From DASUPK01 sp963797265 (GTDB lineage: Bacteria > Actinomycetota > Thermoleophilia > Solirubrobacterales > 70-9), in contig CAWCOY010000002.1 of the NCBI GenBank assembly GCA_963797265.1, positions 682,001-746,000 on the forward strand: a DNA stretch of 64,000 bases, given 5' to 3'. The translations under genes were made by a program, and so were the position numbers. Of this stretch, positions 8,969-16,847 are shown in pieces. Under the pieces are notes generated by a model. That model did no database searches and had not been told where the DNA came from. It saw nothing but the letters and a program-made list of their open reading frames with translations. How positions within the stretch are numbered: position 1 is the stretch's first letter; each line of letters starts with the position of its first letter.

Positions 8969-10168
8969 ATGAGGCGCCTGCTAATCCTGGTCTCGCTGGT
9001 CTCCGTCCTGGCCACGGGCCTTCTTCTGAGCACCAGCGCCTTCGGCGCCAGGGCCGGCTTCAACCTGCCGACCAAGCGCCTCGAGGGTGCCTACAAGTTC
9101 GCGCTCCAGGACCGGCGCTTCGACCCAGCTGGCTGCTACGCGCCCCCGGGCGAGCTGGCGCCGATCCTCACCGAGGCCACCGGACACAAGGTGGGCGTCG
9201 CGCGCGGCACGAAGGCCCTTCGCAAGCGGAACCGGGTCTACGTGCTGAAGTCCGGGACGAACTGCAACCGGCTGCGAATGGCCCTCCGGGCAGTCGGCGG
9301 CGTCTACGTCCTCGACTCCCAGGTCGGCTCGGTCCGGATCCAGGGGCGCAAGGGAGCGGCGACCGCGGGGCTCGCGCGCACGCTTCGCAACGTGAGCCTC
9401 ACAACGCAGACCTACCAGCTCAACAAGCCCGACACGGCACCTCGGCTCGAGGTTCTCTGTCCTCGTGGCAGGTCCCCGATCGGCGGCGGCATGAGCCAGA
9501 GGCCCGGCGTGGGACCAGACGGCGACGGGATCTATCCCCACTCCTATGAGCGGCTCGGAGCCCAGCTCGGCTACCACATCAGCGTCGTCGTGCTTGATCC
9601 CAGCCCGAGCCAGACGACCACGCGCCAGGTCACGGTGCAGGTGATCTGCGGCCGTGGCGTGATCCCGGCCACTCCCACGCCGCACAAGACCGTCTGGGTG
9701 AGGACCGGCCAGACGAAGACCGTCACGGCCCGCTGCCCCAAGGGCCAGTTCCTCGTCTCGGGTGGCTTCCAGCGCACGAACTTCCGCAGCGACGGCGGTG
9801 ACTACATCACCGAGTCGAGGGCCGCCGGCCCGAAGGCTTGGAGGGTCAGCGGCTCCGCCTACGGCCCGACCGGTCAGGGCGAGCTCACCGCGATCGCCTA
9901 CTGCGCGCGGATGAAGAAACCGATGCTGACCGAGGTCAGCTCCGGCCCGGTCCCGGTGAGCGCCAACCAGGTTGGGAGCACCACCACCTCCGCCTGCCCG
10001 AAGGGCAAGCGGCTCGTCGCGGGCGGCTTCTCGAGTGGCGGCTCGAACAACGCCTTCTTCGCCGAAGGGACGATGAACAGCGCCAACACGTTCACGGCGC
10101 GGAGCTACGGCTTCTTCGGCCCGGTCTCCGGGGTGACGGCCTACGGCTACTGCTGGCCAGCCAAGTAG
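8969..10168 (+). CDS. Secreted protein with three Cys-Pro-x-Gly repeat modules
   Basis: 399 residues. The ATG at 8969 gives a clean signal peptide (MRRLLILVSLVSVLATGLLL, cleavage after SAFGA). I do not recognise the family. Three copies of a module begin CPRGRSPIGGG, CPKGQFLVSGGF and CPKGKRLVAGGF. Each is followed about 70-90 residues later by a second cysteine in a C-terminal strand (VICGRG, AYCARM, GYCWPAK), suggesting three disulfide-stapled extracellular domains. An N-terminal region with two further cysteines comes first. It is probably exported, but no enzymatic motif is visible. Confidence 0.75.
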   Translation: MRRLLILVSLVSVLATGLLLSTSAFGARAGFNLPTKRLEGAYKFALQDRRFDPAGCYAPPGELAPILTEATGHKVGVARGTKALRKRNRVYVLKSGTNCNRLRMALRAVGGVYVLDSQVGSVRIQGRKGAATAGLARTLRNVSLTTQTYQLNKPDTAPRLEVLCPRGRSPIGGGMSQRPGVGPDGDGIYPHSYERLGAQLGYHISVVVLDPSPSQTTTRQVTVQVICGRGVIPATPTPHKTVWVRTGQTKTVTARCPKGQFLVSGGFQRTNFRSDGGDYITESRAAGPKAWRVSGSAYGPTGQGELTAIAYCARMKKPMLTEVSSGPVPVSANQVGSTTTSACPKGKRLVAGGFSSGGSNNAFFAEGTMNSANTFTARSYGFFGPVSGVTAYGYCWPAK

Positions 10169-10263
10169 CGGCCACCAGGCCACCCAACTTTGAGCGAGGA
10201 GCGAGAAGTCCCGAGCGGTTATGTGGGGTGGCCGCTTGTGGCCGCGGCTATGTGGCGAAGCCG

Positions 10264-11472
10264 TTAATACCCGGCGGGGTGTCTCGCGACGAAGCTGGAA
10301 GCGTCGTCGCGCATGACTGTGCTCCACCGCGGCCCGTTTCCGCCCCCCGGGCCGCCGGTGTCCCAGCGCAGGCCCGCGACGTACGCCCAGGCGTGGCCGC
10401 TGTTGGCGAAAACCGTGATCCAGTTGCCGCCACCCGAGTCGCCCCAGACCTCGAGGCCCGTGGAGTCGAGCGGGCTGGAGAGGAAACCGCCGCCGTGGAG
10501 CATGTAGCTCACCGCGCCGGAGCAGTCGTAGCCGCTGGCACTGAATGAGCCGTGGCCTCCTCCCCAGATGTACGGGAGGTCGTCGATCTGGTTGGCGGCC
10601 TCGATCGCGGCCCGCACCGCGAGCGGAGCGTTCGCGGGTGGGATCGCGTCGCCACTCGAGTCGATCGTCGCGTGGCCGGCAGGAGCCGGGATCTCCGAGA
10701 GGTCCGTCTGGATCTGGCGCTCTTTGCGAAGGAGCGCGTTGAGGACGCCCTCACGCGCGTCGCGGGCGACCGCAAGCCGGGACTGCTGCTGGGAGATCTG
10801 AGCGTGCTGCGCGGCGATCTGCCGCTCCTTCGCGGCCACCTCGTCGCGGGCTGCCTTGATCCGGTCGTGCGTCGCCTGCAGCTGGTTGACCAGGGCGGTG
10901 ATCTGGTCGCGCAGGCCGCGAACCCGCCCCACGACCTCATCGTCGAAGTCGTGGATGTGGTCGATGTACTCGGTCCTGGTCAGCAGGTCGGACCAGCTCG
11001 CCGAGTGCATGACGACCGACGTCAGATCGGGTTGATTCGACTTGTAGATGTTGACCAGCAGCTGCTCGAGAGCCGCGACGGCCTGCCGCAGCTTTGCCCG
11101 CACCCGTGCCAGCTCCGCCTTCTCCGCGTTGAGCTGGGCGGTCGCCTTGTCGAGCTCCGCCTGCTTGACCGCCAGCTCGTGCTCCGCCGCGGCCTGCTGC
11201 TGGCGCAGCCTGGACTCCTCCCCGATCAGCCGGTCGACCTCGGCGTTCATCTGGTCGATCTGCCCGCGCAGCGGCCCCTCCGCCGACTGGATCCGGTTGA
11301 GCTCTGACTGCTTCTGCTCGATCTTCGAGGCGGGATCGCCGAGCGCGCTCTGGCCGATCAGCGAGCCGATCACGAGCGTGACCAGCACCATCAGCGCGAG
11401 CACGGCGGCGCGCCCACGTGGGGTGGATGATGCGAGGGTGCTCCGAGCGGAGCGAGGAGCAACCCGTTTCAT
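10264..11472 (-). CDS. PcsB-like coiled-coil NlpC/P60 peptidoglycan hydrolase
   Basis: 402 residues. A signal anchor (residues 22-44) is followed by a long heptad-rich coiled coil (about 47-265) of the PcsB/RipA/FtsX-effector type. The C-terminal NlpC/P60 domain has the catalytic Cys near 317 in YDCSGAVSY and His near 360 in SGHAWAYV. Such enzymes cut stem peptides during division or growth and are held inactive by their coiled coil. A promoter is visible upstream (see 11554-11582), and a hairpin lies in its leader. It stands alone on this strand. Confidence 0.9.
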   Translation of the reverse strand: MKRVAPRSARSTLASSTPRGRAAVLALMVLVTLVIGSLIGQSALGDPASKIEQKQSELNRIQSAEGPLRGQIDQMNAEVDRLIGEESRLRQQQAAAEHELAVKQAELDKATAQLNAEKAELARVRAKLRQAVAALEQLLVNIYKSNQPDLTSVVMHSASWSDLLTRTEYIDHIHDFDDEVVGRVRGLRDQITALVNQLQATHDRIKAARDEVAAKERQIAAQHAQISQQQSRLAVARDAREGVLNALLRKERQIQTDLSEIPAPAGHATIDSSGDAIPPANAPLAVRAAIEAANQIDDLPYIWGGGHGSFSASGYDCSGAVSYMLHGGGFLSSPLDSTGLEVWGDSGGGNWITVFANSGHAWAYVAGLRWDTGGPGGGNGPRWSTVMRDDASSFVARHPAGY

Positions 11473-11503
11473 GTTGGGGGCTGGGAGCTGGGCATCAACA
11501 GGC

Positions 11504-11519
11504 GTGCGGCGTGCCGCAC
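11504..11519 (-). promoter_or_regulatory. Perfect 7-bp inverted repeat in the leader of the NlpC/P60 gene
   Basis: GTGCGGC-GT-GCCGCAC forms a 7-bp stem between the predicted transcription start (near 11547) and the ATG at 11472. It could be an operator or an mRNA hairpin. Nothing else in the leader matches a riboswitch class I recognise. Confidence 0.45.
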
Positions 11520-11553
11520 GGGGCAGCTGGCGAGACTATCCAGTCGCCGCCCG

Positions 11554-11582
11554 AATGTAAGCGCTCGCTAACACGCGTGCAA
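11554..11582 (-). promoter_or_regulatory. Probable housekeeping promoter of the NlpC/P60 gene
   Basis: Read on the minus strand, TTGCAC (11577-11582) and TACATT (11554-11559) are separated by exactly 17 bp. They lie about 80 bp before the start codon. Both hexamers differ from the sigma-70 consensus by two bases. Confidence 0.55.
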
Positions 11583-11632
11583 GATCCCTTGCGGCGGCAG
11601 GAGTCTCGAAAAGTGCGTAATGCCCAGGCGGC

Positions 11633-12679
11633 CTAGGCAGGCACGGGCACGGCGTTCATGAAGACGTCGAGCACCTCGGGGTCGAAGTGGGCCTCCCGGC
11701 CCTCCGCCATCAGCGCGGTCGCATCGGCCACCGGCATCGCCTGCCGGTAGGGACGGTCTCGGGTGAGCGCGTCGTAGACGTCGGCGACCGCGGCGATCCT
11801 GCCGTGGATCGCGATCTCCTCCCCCACCAGCCCGCGCGGGTAGCCGCTTCCGTCCACCTTCTCGTGGTGGGTCCACGCGATTGCCTCGGCGACTCTCATG
11901 ATGGGCGATTCCGAACCCTGCAGGATCTGCTTGCCGATCTCGGCGTGGGTCTCGACCACGGCCCGCTCGTCCCCCGTCAGCGGTCCGCGCTTGAGCAGGA
12001 TCCGATCCGGGATCGCGACCTTGCCGATGTCGTGCATCTGGGCGGCGAGCGAAATGATGTCGCAGACCTGCTCGGGGAGGTGCATTCGGCGAGCGATCTC
12101 CTCGCAGTAGGCGCCCATCCGCGAGAGGTGATGGCCGGTCACCTGATCCCGCATCTCGACGGCGAGGCTGAGCTTGTGCACCGTCTCGAGCCGGGAGCGC
12201 TCCAGTGATTCCTCCGAGCGGCGCAGCAGTCCGCGGACGTGCTCGGTCTCGAGGCTCTTGGTGATCACGTCCTGCTCGAGCTCCCGCTGATAGGCCCGCG
12301 ACTGTTGCTCGAGCTGGCGTCGCCGGAGGGCGTTGCTGACCGTGATCAGCAGATCGCCGCGGCGATACGGCTTGACCAGGTAACCGTAGGCGCCGAGCTC
12401 GAACGCCCGGTCAGCGAGCCTCCGATTGTCTTCGCCCGTGACCATCACGACGGCCGGGTCGTCGTCCTCCCTGGAGAGCAGCGACTGGATCAATTCCATC
12501 CCAGACTCCCCGGGCAGGTGGATGTCGCAGAGCAGGAGATCGACGCGCCCGCCCATCATCTTCGCCCGCGCCTCGGCGGCGTCGGCGCCGAACTGCACCT
12601 CGTAATGGGATTGAAGGATGCGTCCCGCGACGGCCCTCGCCGCATGCTCGTCGTCGACCACCAGCACATCCGAGGGCAT
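11633..12679 (-). CDS. Response regulator with HD-GYP cyclic-di-GMP phosphodiesterase domain
   Basis: 348 residues. The receiver domain (about 1-120) has phospho-acceptor D52 in LLLCDIHLP. A short helix leads to an HD-GYP domain with HHLSRMG, the HD pair in QMHDIGKVAIPD, THHEKVDGSGYP and the downstream D-x-x-D region (VADVYDAL). All signature residues are present, so cyclic-di-GMP hydrolysis is likely. It lies 3 bp downstream of the hybrid kinase gene, and the two form a two-component operon. Confidence 0.92.
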   Translation of the reverse strand: MPSDVLVVDDEHAARAVAGRILQSHYEVQFGADAAEARAKMMGGRVDLLLCDIHLPGESGMELIQSLLSREDDDPAVVMVTGEDNRRLADRAFELGAYGYLVKPYRRGDLLITVSNALRRRQLEQQSRAYQRELEQDVITKSLETEHVRGLLRRSEESLERSRLETVHKLSLAVEMRDQVTGHHLSRMGAYCEEIARRMHLPEQVCDIISLAAQMHDIGKVAIPDRILLKRGPLTGDERAVVETHAEIGKQILQGSESPIMRVAEAIAWTHHEKVDGSGYPRGLVGEEIAIHGRIAAVADVYDALTRDRPYRQAMPVADATALMAEGREAHFDPEVLDVFMNAVPVPA

Positions 12680-12682
12680 CGC

Positions 12683-14314
12683 TCACCCCTCCCCCGGCCC
12701 GTCCAGGAGCGTGCGTACATGGCCGAGCAGGTCCCGGCGAGAGAAGGGCTTCTCGAGCAGCGGCGCCTCCGCCATCGCCCTGCGGTCCTCCTCGGCCATG
12801 GGCGTCGTGTAGCCGGACATCATCAGCACGGGCAGCTCGGGCCTGAGCTCCTGCGCCCGCCCGGCCAGTTCGACGCCGCGCATGCCCGGCATTACTACGT
12901 CGGAGATCAGGAGATCGAACTCCTGTCTCGGGTCCTCGAGCAGGCGGACGGCCTCGACTCCCCGGCTCGTCGCGGTCACCCGGTAGCCGCCCTCGGTGAG
13001 TATTCGCTTGGCGAGGGCGCGTGCCGCGTCCTCGTCCTCGACCAAAAGGACGCTCTCGCCGTGGCCCGTCCCGTAGGCGGTGAGCTCGCCCGAGTCGGCC
13101 GGAACGGTGGAGTCCACGGCCGGGAGGTGAATCCGGAACACCGTTCCCTCGCCCGGCTCGCTGTAGAGGTTGATCTGCCCGCCGGCGGCGGTGACGATCC
13201 CGTAAACCGTCGCCATGCCGAGCCCAGTGCCCTCGCCCTTGCGCTTGGTGGAGAAGAACGGCTCAAAGACACGCGCAGCCACCTCCGGCTCCATCCCGCT
13301 GCCGTTGTCGGCGACGGTCAGCCGGACGTAGCGCCCGGGCGAGAGCTCCGGGTGATCGTGGAGGAAGTCACGGTCGAGCTCCACCTCGCTGGTCTCGATC
13401 ACGAGGCGCCCGCCGTCCTGCATCGCATCGCGGGCGTTCACCGCGAGGTTGACCAGCACCTGCTCGATCTGGCCGGGGTCGGCGAGCACCGCGGGCACGC
13501 TGTGGGCGAGGTTGACGCTCAGCTCGATGTGCTCGCCGAGTGTCCGTCGGAGAAGACGCTCGACGTCGCGCACGACCTCGGTGAGATCGACCGGCGCCGG
13601 CTTGATGACCTCCCTGCGACTGAAGATCAGCAGCTGGCGGGTGAGATCGGTGGCCCGCTCGGCCGCCTTGCGGATCTCGACCACGTCGGTGTGGGCGGTG
13701 GTGCCCTCGTCGAGCTCGTCGGCGACGAAGTCGGCGTAATTCAGGATCACGCCGAGGAGGTTGTTGAAGTCATGTGCCACTCCGCCGGCGAGCTGACCAA
13801 GGCTCTCGAGACGATGCGACTGCGCGACCCGCGCTTCGCGATTGGCCCTGGCAAGCTCCTCGTCCCTGCGCCGCTCGATCTCCTTCGCCTCGCTCAGGTC
13901 ATGGACCACCGCGATCGCGGTCGTGCCCTCGCCGGTGCCGAGGGGCGAAACCGCCATGTCGACCGGAAACTCGGAACCGTCGTTGCGCAGCCCATGGAAC
14001 TCAAGCCCGCTGCCGAGCGGACGGGTCCTTGGCTGCTCGAAGTAGCGCTTGCGCTGGGCGACGTGCTGATCGCGGTGGCGCGCTGGGACGAGCATCTCGG
14101 CACGCCGACCCAGGAGCTCGTCGCGGCCATAGCCGAAGATCCGCTCGGCCTCCCTGTTGACCAGCACGATCCCGCCGTTACTCGCCACCGCCACAACCGC
14201 GTCCGGAATCGATTCGAGCAGGTGCTCGGGCAGCCGGTCTCCGAGCAGGCCGGCGCCGGCCTCGGTCTGGCCGTTCCTCTCACGAACGCCGGTTTGCGGC
14301 TGCCTTCCCGTCAT
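12683..14314 (-). CDS. Hybrid sensor histidine kinase (PAS, HisKA, HATPase, receiver)
   Basis: 543 residues and no membrane segment, so a cytoplasmic sensor. The PAS domain covers about 28-140 (NREAERIFGYGRDELLG). HisKA has the phospho-acceptor His at 181 in GGVAHDFNNLL, typical of NtrB-like kinases. The HATPase has VNARDAMQDGG, DNGSGM and GEGTGLGMATVYG. A C-terminal receiver has its Asp in LLISDVVMPGM. It probably phosphorylates the adjacent HD-GYP regulator through or alongside its own receiver. The signal is unknown. Confidence 0.93.
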   Translation of the reverse strand: MTGRQPQTGVRERNGQTEAGAGLLGDRLPEHLLESIPDAVVAVASNGGIVLVNREAERIFGYGRDELLGRRAEMLVPARHRDQHVAQRKRYFEQPRTRPLGSGLEFHGLRNDGSEFPVDMAVSPLGTGEGTTAIAVVHDLSEAKEIERRRDEELARANREARVAQSHRLESLGQLAGGVAHDFNNLLGVILNYADFVADELDEGTTAHTDVVEIRKAAERATDLTRQLLIFSRREVIKPAPVDLTEVVRDVERLLRRTLGEHIELSVNLAHSVPAVLADPGQIEQVLVNLAVNARDAMQDGGRLVIETSEVELDRDFLHDHPELSPGRYVRLTVADNGSGMEPEVAARVFEPFFSTKRKGEGTGLGMATVYGIVTAAGGQINLYSEPGEGTVFRIHLPAVDSTVPADSGELTAYGTGHGESVLLVEDEDAARALAKRILTEGGYRVTATSRGVEAVRLLEDPRQEFDLLISDVVMPGMRGVELAGRAQELRPELPVLMMSGYTTPMAEEDRRAMAEAPLLEKPFSRRDLLGHVRTLLDGPGEG

Positions 14315-14516
14315 AAGCCTCCGACGTGGTTGCTCCCACCGGGAACACCTGCCCGTCCGTGTCCGGTGGCGAAGTTAGCTCGCGCAGAGAGCGAAATCGG
14401 TTCCCTGGACAGAGATACTAAATATCCAGTAGAAGCAAAGTTTGCCGATCGCCGGCCTCGGGGCTGCAACTGCTCGATCAGCGCGACGATGTGAGCCCCC
14501 GGGGTACGATCGGTCG

Positions 14517-15425
14517 ATGGCCGAGGAGTTCTGCGACGTCGGGCCGGGCGTGACCCTCTGTTACGAGAGCTTCGGCGATCCCGACGACACCCCCATCCTC
14601 CTGATCATGGGCCTGGCGACGCAGATGATCGCCTGGCACGAGGACTTCTGTGAGCAGCTCGCCGGGCGGGGCTTCCACGTCGTCCGCTTCGACAACCGCG
14701 ACATCGGCCGCTCCACTCACTTCGATTTCCGCCCGCCGAGCATCGGGCAGATGCTGCGCCGCCGGCTGAGTCCGGCGCAGTACACGCTCTCTGACATGGC
14801 CGAGGATTCCGTCGGGCTGTTGCGGGAGCTGGACCTCGTGCCCGCTCACGTGGTCGGGGCGTCGATGGGCGGCATGATCGGGCAGATGCTGGCCGCCGAG
14901 CATCCGGAGGCGGTGCGCTCCCTGACCTCGATCATGTCCACTACCGGCAGCCGCTGGCACGGTCAGCCCGCGCTCTCGGTCTACCGCTACCTGCTGCGGC
15001 CTCCGCCACGGGACCGCGAGGGCTACATCCAGCGCTCAGCGGAGGTGTTCGGCCTGGTGGGCTCAACCGGCTTCGACCGCGATGAGCAATACATCCGGGA
15101 ACGCGCCGGGCTCAGCTACGACCGGGGCTTCGACATTCGCGCCGGCGGTCGCCAGCTCGGCGCCATCGTCGCGTCCGGGGATCGGACCGTGATGCTCCGC
15201 CGGATCAAGGTTCCGACCCTGGTGATTCACGGCAGCGTCGACAAGATGGTCCGCCCCTCGGGTGGCCGCGCGACGGCGAAGGCTATCCCGGGCGCCCGTC
15301 TGATGATGATCGAGGGAATGGGCCATGACCTCCCGCGCGGCGCTTGGCCGCAGATCCTCGACGCGATCTCGGAGCACGCCCGCGCCGCCGACGGCGCCCG
15401 CGCTAGGGCGCAGGCGGCCGCCTAG
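14517..15425 (+). CDS. Alpha/beta fold hydrolase
   Basis: 302 residues with a complete hydrolase core: oxyanion strand LLIMGLATQ, nucleophile elbow GASMGGM, Asp in IHGSVDKMV and His in GMGHDLPRG. It resembles the aclacinomycin methylesterase/RdmC-like or 3-oxoadipate enol-lactonase-like group. The ATG at 14517 is used because upstream in-frame sequence has no domain character. The roughly 200 bp between it and the divergent kinase gene contains an AT-rich patch (about 14415-14440) likely to hold promoters. Confidence 0.87.
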   Translation: MAEEFCDVGPGVTLCYESFGDPDDTPILLIMGLATQMIAWHEDFCEQLAGRGFHVVRFDNRDIGRSTHFDFRPPSIGQMLRRRLSPAQYTLSDMAEDSVGLLRELDLVPAHVVGASMGGMIGQMLAAEHPEAVRSLTSIMSTTGSRWHGQPALSVYRYLLRPPPRDREGYIQRSAEVFGLVGSTGFDRDEQYIRERAGLSYDRGFDIRAGGRQLGAIVASGDRTVMLRRIKVPTLVIHGSVDKMVRPSGGRATAKAIPGARLMMIEGMGHDLPRGAWPQILDAISEHARAADGARARAQAAA

Positions 15426-15446
15426 CGGTCACTCAGCTCGCTGCGA

Positions 15447-16052
15447 TCAGAACTCTGGGCCACACAAGGGGAGGTAGATCGGATCGGCACTCGTCTCGCG
15501 GCACTGGTGTGCCGACCAGGACCTCGGGCCGTTGGTGGTGCAGTTCGTGAAGCTCCCGGGCCGGAGGTCGTCCCAATCGATGATGTTGAGGATCCCCGAC
15601 GCCCTCTTCCAGAAGAACTTCTTGCCTGGAGGCTTCGGCTTCTGACCCCTCCATTTCGTCCTGCCCTGCCAAAGCTTCTGGCCGACGAAGTGGAAGGTGC
15701 TCTGAATGACGCCGGCCCACGTAGCCGTGTACGTGTTGGAGAACCGTTTCTTCGTGAGCTTGGCTCCGGGAGATCCGATCGCGCCAACATCCAAGGAGGC
15801 GACCGAAGTCCCCTGGTGACAGCTCACCGGCACGAAGAGGTAGTCGAAGGACGTGACCCGCTTGGGGATCAGCCTCTCGTGTCCGTTCCTGTGCGTGACG
15901 CGATAGTCGATGCCCAGCCGGACCTCCCCATTCCTCGGGCCACCGGCAAGATCGCCATCCAGGGTCAGGGACCGAATCTGGGCGTGGGCTGCAGGCGCGA
16001 TGGGCGCCACGGCGAGCAACGAGGCGAAAACCGCGATCAGCAAGCGTCTCAT
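15447..16052 (-). CDS. Secreted protein of unknown function
   Basis: About 201 residues. The ATG at 16052, preceded by GGAGG, gives a strong signal peptide (MRRLLIAVFASLLAVAPIAP, then AHA). The mature part is basic and rich in beta-type segments, with cysteines in VSCHQG, NCTTN, QCRET and PLCGPEF. I do not recognise the family. Convergent to the alpha/beta hydrolase gene and separated from it by 21 bp. Confidence 0.65.
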   Translation of the reverse strand: MRRLLIAVFASLLAVAPIAPAAHAQIRSLTLDGDLAGGPRNGEVRLGIDYRVTHRNGHERLIPKRVTSFDYLFVPVSCHQGTSVASLDVGAIGSPGAKLTKKRFSNTYTATWAGVIQSTFHFVGQKLWQGRTKWRGQKPKPPGKKFFWKRASGILNIIDWDDLRPGSFTNCTTNGPRSWSAHQCRETSADPIYLPLCGPEF

Positions 16053-16137
16053 TGGGTCCTCCGTCGATGTGACACGAACTTGCCCCACGGAGTGTCCCAG
16101 GCGAGGTTGATGCCGACCTCGGCGGTGCCCACTGGGC

Positions 16138-16803
16138 TCATGCCCCTAGCGACCCCCGCACGATCGACGCGTGCACCGTGCCATCGGTCCTCGCGACCCA
16201 CATCGAGGATCCATCGCGTAGTACGGCGACCTCCCCCGGCATCGCCGGGTCGCGGTACTCGACCTCGGCGTCGATCCGCTCCGGCTCGGGGCCGTGGGCT
16301 AGCTCCTCTTCGAGCGGCGTCCAGTAGTGCGAGTTGTTGATGTGGCCGGCGGGATCCATCTCCGAGGCTCGGAAGAGCCAGGTCGAGCGTTGGGCGTCGC
16401 CGGGCGGATCTGGATGGCGACGCCGCACGTTCGCGTCGCGCCCGCCGGCACTCTCCTCGTAGGTCGAGATGAAGTCGGGTGGGAAGCGCATGGGCCGGCC
16501 GCGGTCGGGGTCGAGGCAGACCCAGCGCGCCACCGTCTCGACGTCGGCGCGCTCGCCGCGAATCGTGGTCCGGCGCTCAGCGGAGAAGCGAGCGATGCCG
16601 CTGCAGAAGGTGCGGAGCTCGAGCTCCTCGCTGAAGCGCGGAAAGGTCTCGACCCGAATCCGGGTGCGCCGCACGATCCAGCCGCCCCGCCCCTCGAAAC
16701 CGGCGTCGACCAGGTCCGCGTAGGCGACGTCCTGGAGCCAGCGGGCCATCGCATCGAGACGACAGCGCCCGCTGCCGTCGGCGTCGGCGATCCCGGGCCT
16801 CAT
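16138..16803 (-). CDS. Acyl-ACP thioesterase-like double-hotdog protein
   Basis: At least 221 residues. It resembles actinobacterial acyl-ACP thioesterases: CRLDAMARWLQDVAYADL, WIVRRTRIRVETFPRF and, in the second hotdog, DPAGHINNSHYWTPLEEEL. These proteins release fatty acids from ACP or CoA. Homology (FEQR before MRPGIADADG) continues upstream of the ATG at 16803 toward the end of the DGAT gene. No ATG, GTG or TTG lies in frame there, so the true start may be the ATT near 16842 or this ATG. The position directly after a wax ester/DGAT synthase suggests a lipid-storage operon. Confidence 0.8.
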   Translation of the reverse strand: MRPGIADADGSGRCRLDAMARWLQDVAYADLVDAGFEGRGGWIVRRTRIRVETFPRFSEELELRTFCSGIARFSAERRTTIRGERADVETVARWVCLDPDRGRPMRFPPDFISTYEESAGGRDANVRRRHPDPPGDAQRSTWLFRASEMDPAGHINNSHYWTPLEEELAHGPEPERIDAEVEYRDPAMPGEVAVLRDGSSMWVARTDGTVHASIVRGSLGA

Positions 16804-16847
16804 CCGCTGCTCGAAGGCCCGGCCGCCAGGCCAGTCGACAATCTCGT

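Noticed and set aside
12239..14494. 751-codon open frame on the plus strand
   Set aside because: Antisense to the well-supported histidine kinase and regulator genes; no motifs.
14315..14516. Riboswitch in the kinase/hydrolase intergenic region
   Set aside because: An AT-rich patch is present but none of the conserved blocks of known riboswitches; treated as ordinary promoter DNA.
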